Under the pieces are notes generated by a model, which was not told where the DNA came from, made no database searches, and worked only from the letters and a program-made list of their open reading frames with translations. Shown here one piece after another: positions 59,734 through 64,000 of a stretch of DNA of 64,000 nucleotides. The first letter of the stretch is position 1, and each line of letters begins with the position of its first letter. The translations under genes and the position numbers were made by a program. The DNA is from Alphaproteobacteria bacterium (GTDB taxonomy: Bacteria > Pseudomonadota > Alphaproteobacteria > Paracaedibacterales > CAITNM01): positions 1 through 64,000 of the forward strand of contig JAJTEE010000005.1 in assembly GCA_021298215.1 (NCBI GenBank), read 5' to 3'.

Positions 59734-59835
59734 ATCGGCTATCTGAAAAATAAATATACATAAGCTTTTTTATTGAAAAATACGCAATAATATTATATAA
59801 TAAAGCATCTATATTTTTTCTTTAAAGTATTTATC

Positions 59836-60327
59836 ATGAGAAATTTGCCCATTTTATCGTATATACTTATCACCTCCATGTTCCCTGTGGTCAATGGGGC
59901 TGAGGAAAGCAAGATGGGTGAAAACCATCGTAATAGCTCCTCGTCTGTTGCTAATGCTCATACTGTTGATGAGTACTTTGAAGGACTTAAGGAAAAGGCT
60001 GCTTCTTCTGAAAATGCTCGTGATATTACTCAGCAGTGCCGAAAGTTTGTAGAGCAAAAAGCACATGAATTTGCAGAACATGGGCAAGGATATTTGTTGG
60101 CAGAAAGTTTAATAAACGAGCTATCGAGCGCAGAGACACAGTGGGGTTTTGAGAGCAAGCTCTTATTTAATAAATCTGTTAAATCAATCGAGGAGATCTT
60201 AATACAAACGGTTGAAGAGTGGAGGGAAAGTGAAGTGAAGCTACATAAAGATGATGCAAAAAGCTTGGGACAAATTGAAGCGTTAGCAAATGCCGCGAAA
60301 GAGTTCTTAGAACCGACTTTCAAATAG
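59836..60327 (+). CDS. Small exported protein of unknown function
   Basis: A 163-residue protein with a signal peptide (about 1-21, ending near Val-Asn-Gly-Ala). The mature part is charged and helical, with many Glu, Lys, Ala and Ser and no obvious family motif. A leucine/alanine heptad pattern between about 55 and 150 may form a helical bundle or coiled coil. It is a single gene, AT-rich upstream, followed by a repeat-filled 490-base gap. I do not recognise it. Confidence 0.65.
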   Translation: MRNLPILSYILITSMFPVVNGAEESKMGENHRNSSSSVANAHTVDEYFEGLKEKAASSENARDITQQCRKFVEQKAHEFAEHGQGYLLAESLINELSSAETQWGFESKLLFNKSVKSIEEILIQTVEEWRESEVKLHKDDAKSLGQIEALANAAKEFLEPTFK

Positions 60328-60815
60328 TGAGCATGTTCACATTATTATGAAGCCGTGAGCTGCACAACCCAATTTATGTTATCGGTAACATTCACTGAAT
60401 CCCCCAGTCAAGCCACGAGACGTCATAAGTAGAGCAAGTCGCGAGAAGTCTCGCGTCTTTGTGAGGAGAAATAGCTTTGTAGCAATCCAGTTTTATGTTT
60501 CGATATTATGAACTGGATCCTTACGCCTGCTTCGCAGACTCAGGATGAAGAGGAATGAGGAAATATAGGCTCAGGATGACGGAAAAAGAAAAGCGCTGGA
60601 GAATGACGAAGAGGAGAACTGTGCAGGCTTAAGATGACAAGGAACGAGATCACGTTCGTACCAATGGGCAGTTAGCTCTCTCAACGTCTTCCTGGAGCGC
60701 AGCTCCCGTAAGGGTCCAGTTCTATAATATCGATAGCTATGCACCGAGCTCCGTTCCCATTCTTCAACGGGACTGCGTTTTCAACGGGGCGTCTATTTTT
60801 TATGTTACGGTGTAC
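60328..60815. repeat. Gene-free gap filled with palindromic repeats
   Basis: Four or more repeat copies lie between the small exported gene and dnaB: GAATCCCCCAGTCAAGCCACGAGACGTC near 60400; CTTACGCCTGCTTCGCAGACTCAGGATGA near 60520-60550 with a second GCTCAGGATGACGG arm; a GCTTAAGATGACAAGG arm; TCTTCCTGGAGCGCAGCTCCCG near 60690; and CCCATTCTTCAACGGGACTGCGTTTTCAACGGGG near 60755-60790. No frame of interest is present. The last copy, read on the minus strand, may end the dnaB transcript. Confidence 0.75.
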
Positions 60816-62243
60816 TTACTGCAGGTTGCCGAATTTTGTGTGTTTGCCATCGAAGAAGAGTTTGACTGTACCAACAGGCCCGTGACGTTGCTTAGCCACA
60901 ATAATTTCCGCTTGATTTTGCACTTTTGACATACGTTGTTGCCACTCTAGGTGCTTATCGGTGCCTACCGGTGGTTCTTTGCGTGCTTCGTAGTATTCAT
61001 CACGATAGATAAACATGACGACGTCAGCATCTTGCTCAATAGATCCGGATTCACGCAAGTCTGAGAGCTGAGGGCGTTTGTCCTCACGCTGTTCAACCGC
61101 ACGAGACAATTGAGAAAGAGCAATCACGGGAATGTTTAATTCCTTCGCAAGAGCTTTCAATCCTCGAGAAATATCTGAAATTTCTTGAACACGATTATCG
61201 CTACTACGTGATTTGCCGCTGCCTTCAAGTAATTGCAAGTAGTCTACTATCACTAATCCGATGCCATGCTGACGTTGTAGGCGACGTGCACGGTTACGCA
61301 AGGCTGTAACGGTAAGAGCAGGGGTATCGTCAATAAAAAGACCTAGATTTTCAATATCACGGCTTGCAGATACTAAATTAGGAAATTCTTCGGCTTTAAT
61401 TTCACCGCGGCGAATGCGATCGGAGGAAATTCTTGATTGAGTTGAGAGAATACGGGTTGCTAATTGCTCAGCGGACATTTCGAGTGAGAAGAACGCAACA
61501 TTTGCTCCTTCTTTAGCGTTATCAAGAAAAGCTTTAGCTGCGTTAAAAGCAATATTGGTGCCTAAAACGGTTTTTCCCATGGAAGGACGTCCGGCAACAA
61601 TGAGTAAATCGGAGGGGTGAAGACCACCCAGCATTTTATCAATATCTAATAGTCCTGAGGTCACACCAACGATAGGTGTTTCACGACGATAGGCGATCTC
61701 AGCCATTTTCACCGCTTCAGTTAGAGCTGTTTTAAAGGGTACAGCACCGCGTGTTGTGTCGCCGCTGCTGGCTAGATCATACAGCTGCTTTTCGGCATCC
61801 TCGATCTTTTCCATTGCGGAGCCTTCAGATTTTAGTTCATGGGCTTCGCGCACGATGCCATCACCGATTGAGACGAGGCTTCGCCTTAGATAAAGCTCGT
61901 GAATCATTTGGCCATAATCACGCACACTGACAGTACTTGAAACACCTGCTGCTAGATCAACCAGGTACCCTATTCCTCCCGCTTCTTGCATTAAAGGATC
62001 TGTTTCGAGCATCGGCTTTAGAGTAATTGGATCCGCTACTTGGGTGCGATTAATGAGTCGTGAAATTGTTTCATAAATTGTTTTGTGTAAGGGGTGCGAG
62101 AAATGTTCAGGCTTTAAGAATTCGTTCACAGCTTCAAATGCTTGGTTATTAAGCATTAATGCGCCTAACAATGACTGCTCAGCTTCTAAATTGTGCAATG
62201 GGTGAATTTCTGGTTGCTTTTCAAAGGCTAAAACCTGAGCCAT
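60816..62243 (-). CDS. dnaB: Replicative DNA helicase DnaB
   Basis: The hexameric ring helicase that unwinds DNA at the fork. The N-terminal domain HNLEAEQSLLGALMLNNQAFE is typical, followed by a RecA-like domain with Walker A GRPSMGKTVLGTNIAFN, FFSLEMSAEQLATRIL, Walker B LVIVDYLQLLEGSG and SQLSRAVEQREDKRPQLSDLRESGSIEQDAD near the end. At 475 residues it is full length and has no visible intein insertion. It lies alone on the minus strand, divergent from the small gene at 62349. Confidence 0.97.
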   Translation of the reverse strand: MAQVLAFEKQPEIHPLHNLEAEQSLLGALMLNNQAFEAVNEFLKPEHFSHPLHKTIYETISRLINRTQVADPITLKPMLETDPLMQEAGGIGYLVDLAAGVSSTVSVRDYGQMIHELYLRRSLVSIGDGIVREAHELKSEGSAMEKIEDAEKQLYDLASSGDTTRGAVPFKTALTEAVKMAEIAYRRETPIVGVTSGLLDIDKMLGGLHPSDLLIVAGRPSMGKTVLGTNIAFNAAKAFLDNAKEGANVAFFSLEMSAEQLATRILSTQSRISSDRIRRGEIKAEEFPNLVSASRDIENLGLFIDDTPALTVTALRNRARRLQRQHGIGLVIVDYLQLLEGSGKSRSSDNRVQEISDISRGLKALAKELNIPVIALSQLSRAVEQREDKRPQLSDLRESGSIEQDADVVMFIYRDEYYEARKEPPVGTDKHLEWQQRMSKVQNQAEIIVAKQRHGPVGTVKLFFDGKHTKFGNLQ

Positions 62244-62348
62244 GACATCTCTCTCCTACATAGGCCTTCAACGTATCATATTCTGAGGTGTTTACCAACT
62301 ATTAAAACTCTTATTTTATAATAGAAAAAAGCATGTTTTTTTTATTTT

Positions 62349-62813
62349 ATGAAGTTTTTATTTCTTTTTTATTTCTTAGTACAGTGCAGCTGGGCTAGTT
62401 ATTATAATAACGATCAAGACTATGATTATTTAGGAGCTGCAACACAAGGGTATTCAGGCATGACGCAAGGGTACAACATGCTGAAAAGTGCCACTAAAAA
62501 AAAGTCTAAAAAAGGAAAAAAGAAGAGCAAAGAAGAAAAACGAAAAGAAAGAAAAGAAAAAACAAAACAGATGAAAGAATCTGTTAAAAAAATGGCCATA
62601 GAAAAGATAGAAAACATGGCTTTCGATGAAGTGAAAAAAGCAACTCTTAATTCGCTTAACGGCACCCCCTCTTCTCAAAGCCAACCCTCTTCAAGCTCTT
62701 CCTTTCAAGATATTATGGGTAACCTGCAGCAATCTATAGGTACGCTTGGCGGAAGTAGCTCAACAACTGGTGCTAATCAAAACAATTCTCCAGGAGGAAT
62801 CTCTGGCAAGTAG
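62349..62813 (+). CDS. Small exported lysine-rich protein
   Basis: A 154-residue protein with a signal peptide (MKFLFLFYFLVQCSWA). The mature start is Tyr/Asn/Asp/Gln-rich (SYYNNDQDYDYLG), residues about 47-75 are a Lys/Glu/Arg block with KKKSKKGKKKSKEEKRKERK, and the tail is Ser/Gly/Asn/Gln-rich. It reminds one of the basic half of the protein at 11417, but no alignment is claimed. Very basic exported proteins may bind nucleic acids or acidic surfaces; this is inference. A single gene, divergent from dnaB. Confidence 0.65.
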   Translation: MKFLFLFYFLVQCSWASYYNNDQDYDYLGAATQGYSGMTQGYNMLKSATKKKSKKGKKKSKEEKRKERKEKTKQMKESVKKMAIEKIENMAFDEVKKATLNSLNGTPSSQSQPSSSSSFQDIMGNLQQSIGTLGGSSSTTGANQNNSPGGISGK

Positions 62814-62917
62814 GGCTTTAGATACATATATTATTAAGAAATTCTTGGTTAAATTACGATTGAACTGAAGAAGCATTTTAGGCAGAGAGAAATTAAATGG
62901 GGGTTCTGAGGTTTTTA

Positions 62918-64000
62918 ATGAAAAAATCATGGCGAATATATTTTATCCTGGTCGTAGGCTTATTGTCTGACCAACCCTTTTTTGGCAGCTTAGCATTTGC
63001 AAGCACAAGATCAACGATCCGCTTTTCCCTTTCAAGAGGTCCTGATATACACCCAATATTCTTTGATGAGAGGATGTTGCTCTTCGGGAGCTCCGGAGCT
63101 TTGACTTCTACAGCAGCCGATTCTAGTACTACTTTTGTACATCGAAGAGACCTTTCTGCTAGAGGCGTCGATAATAACATGATTAACGAGCCAGCAGAAG
63201 CAGCCTCCCCAGAACATCAGCCAGCAGTTACTGATGCCGTAGAGCGTCTCCCTCTCTCCGTTGTACACTGCTGGATAACTGAAGAGCTAGCAAAGTTTGA
63301 GCCAATACATCTGCCTGCTTTTATAAATACCGTAAAATATCTCACATACGGCTTGAATGAATACAATAAACGATGTCTGAGCATAGCCCTTGCGAAGATT
63401 AATCCAGAAAATCTGTCTGATTTTACAGACGCCGTAGAACGCCTCTCGCCAGACAGTGATGACTCTTATAAACGGTGGCTATTTGAGGAGCTATTAAACG
63501 TTGAGCCAGAACATCTACATGCTTTTACAGAGGCAGCAAACCGCCTCACGCTAGGGATGGAGGAAATAGAAAAAAAGGTCCTCATTTGCCAACTAATAAA
63601 TGTAAAACCAAAACATCGATCCGCTTTTGTAGACACCTTAAAACGCCTCTCGATAGGCGTGAGTAACTCTTATAAAAGTGTCATAGGTGAGGAGCTAGAA
63701 GAAGTAGAACAAGAACATCTGTCAGCATTTGCAGACACCGTAGTACCTCTCTCGCTAGGCATGGATCAATACGATAAAAGACGCCTGATTAGTGTACTTG
63801 CAAAAGTAGAGCCAGTACGCCTTCCCCTTGTTGGAGAGAGGGTTGCAAAGAGAATCGAATGTCTCTCTCAAGGCATGGATTTCCACAATAAAGCGAGCCT
63901 GAGCAGAGCACTAGTAAAAGTAGGGAAAGTAAAACCAGAACACCTGTCAGCATTTGCAGACACTCTACACTCCCTCTCTCAAGGTATGGATAAAGATGAT
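62918..64000 (+). CDS. Exported 34-residue-repeat protein, truncated by window end
   Basis: An open frame with no stop until the window ends, at least 361 residues. The ATG at 62918 has GAGG six bases upstream and opens a signal peptide (MKKSWRIYFILVVGLLSDQP, cut near Leu-Ala-Phe-Ala). From about residue 90 the protein is a tandem array of 34-residue units with the consensus (E/K)PEHLSAF-(D/E)T(V/L)-RLS-GMD-Y-KR-L---LAKV. I count about seven, one of 31 and one of about 41 residues. Each unit should fold as two helices, giving a solenoid. It is not a TAL or standard TPR consensus, and I recognise no family. The right end and total copy number are outside the window. Confidence 0.85.
   Translation, partial: MKKSWRIYFILVVGLLSDQPFFGSLAFASTRSTIRFSLSRGPDIHPIFFDERMLLFGSSGALTSTAADSSTTFVHRRDLSARGVDNNMINEPAEAASPEHQPAVTDAVERLPLSVVHCWITEELAKFEPIHLPAFINTVKYLTYGLNEYNKRCLSIALAKINPENLSDFTDAVERLSPDSDDSYKRWLFEELLNVEPEHLHAFTEAANRLTLGMEEIEKKVLICQLINVKPKHRSAFVDTLKRLSIGVSNSYKSVIGEELEEVEQEHLSAFADTVVPLSLGMDQYDKRRLISVLAKVEPVRLPLVGERVAKRIECLSQGMDFHNKASLSRALVKVGKVKPEHLSAFADTLHSLSQGMDKDD

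Noticed and set aside
62918-64000. TAL-effector reading of the 34-residue repeats
   Set aside because: The period matches, but the consensus lacks the TAL pattern (LTPxQVVAIAS, variable pair at 12-13), and the protein is Sec-exported.

Overview
The window looks like a chromosomal segment of an AT-rich, intracellular alphaproteobacterium, most likely a Holosporales/Paracaedibacter-type symbiont of protists. This is inference from several signs: an alphaproteobacterial gene set (rpoH, short psd plus pssA, an NDUFA12-type complex I accessory gene, dksA with a reduced zinc finger, TIGR01459-type HAD), parts of a type VI secretion system, many small genes for Sec-exported proteins of unknown function, dispersed palindromic intergenic repeats, and several genes broken by one base. 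No rRNA, phage, insertion sequence or CRISPR array is visible. The only tRNA I recognise is tRNA-Ser(TGA).

Layout. 0.4-4.4 kb: an exported protein of unknown function, a cluster of palindromic repeats, pssA-psd (phosphatidylethanolamine synthesis) and an exported alpha/beta hydrolase. 4.5-8.7 kb: a tripartite drug-efflux operon (outer-membrane factor, EmrA, EmrB). 9-15 kb: FlhF-like GTPase, frameshifted NDUFA12 homologue, RluD-type pseudouridine synthase, an exported Asp/Gly/Met tandem-repeat protein, YraN, BON lipoprotein, AmpG-like permease, tRNA-Ser. 15.4-22 kb: Cache-HAMP class III cyclase, HAD phosphatase, a membrane-tethered binding protein coupled to an SLC13-like carrier, rpoH. 22-30.5 kb: Atm1-type ABC exporter, a cytochrome bd operon with two small membrane subunits found by hand (CydX and a CydP-like peptide), an unknown exported protein, TyrP-like permease. 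30.5-39.7 kb: DUF6314-like protein, a frameshifted exported gene, LOG-type phosphoribohydrolase, vgrG followed at once by a YwqK/MORN-repeat gene, lepB, patatin phospholipase, tsaD and a Bcr-type MFS gene. 39.8-44.5 kb: two tandem exported paralogues that I read as OTU-like cysteine proteases (candidate deubiquitinases). 44.5-54.2 kb: exported Rpn-type nuclease homologue, tssF-tssG, a three-gene operon of exported proteins ending in a broken ComEC-like metallo-beta-lactamase gene, two exported proteins with a duplicated leader, orphan HicB. 54.4-64 kb: ksgA, pepP, dksA, M23 peptidase, methyltransferase, dnaB, small exported proteins, and at the right edge an open reading frame built of 34-residue repeats that runs out of the window.

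How the parts fit. Housekeeping genes are separated by host-interaction candidates: the T6SS spike with its probable cargo, the T6SS baseplate pair, the OTU-like pair, patatin, helical-repeat proteins and other Sec-exported products. Three genes (NDUFA12-like at 10.0-10.4 kb, an exported unknown at 31.1-31.7 kb, and the MBL gene at 48.6-49.8 kb) are each interrupted by what looks like a single-base change. That fits either ongoing reductive evolution or sequencing error, and the reads would decide. The most interesting candidates for new biology are the OTU-like pair, the 34-residue repeat protein, the VgrG-linked YwqK protein and the exported-protein operon at 48.6-51.5 kb.
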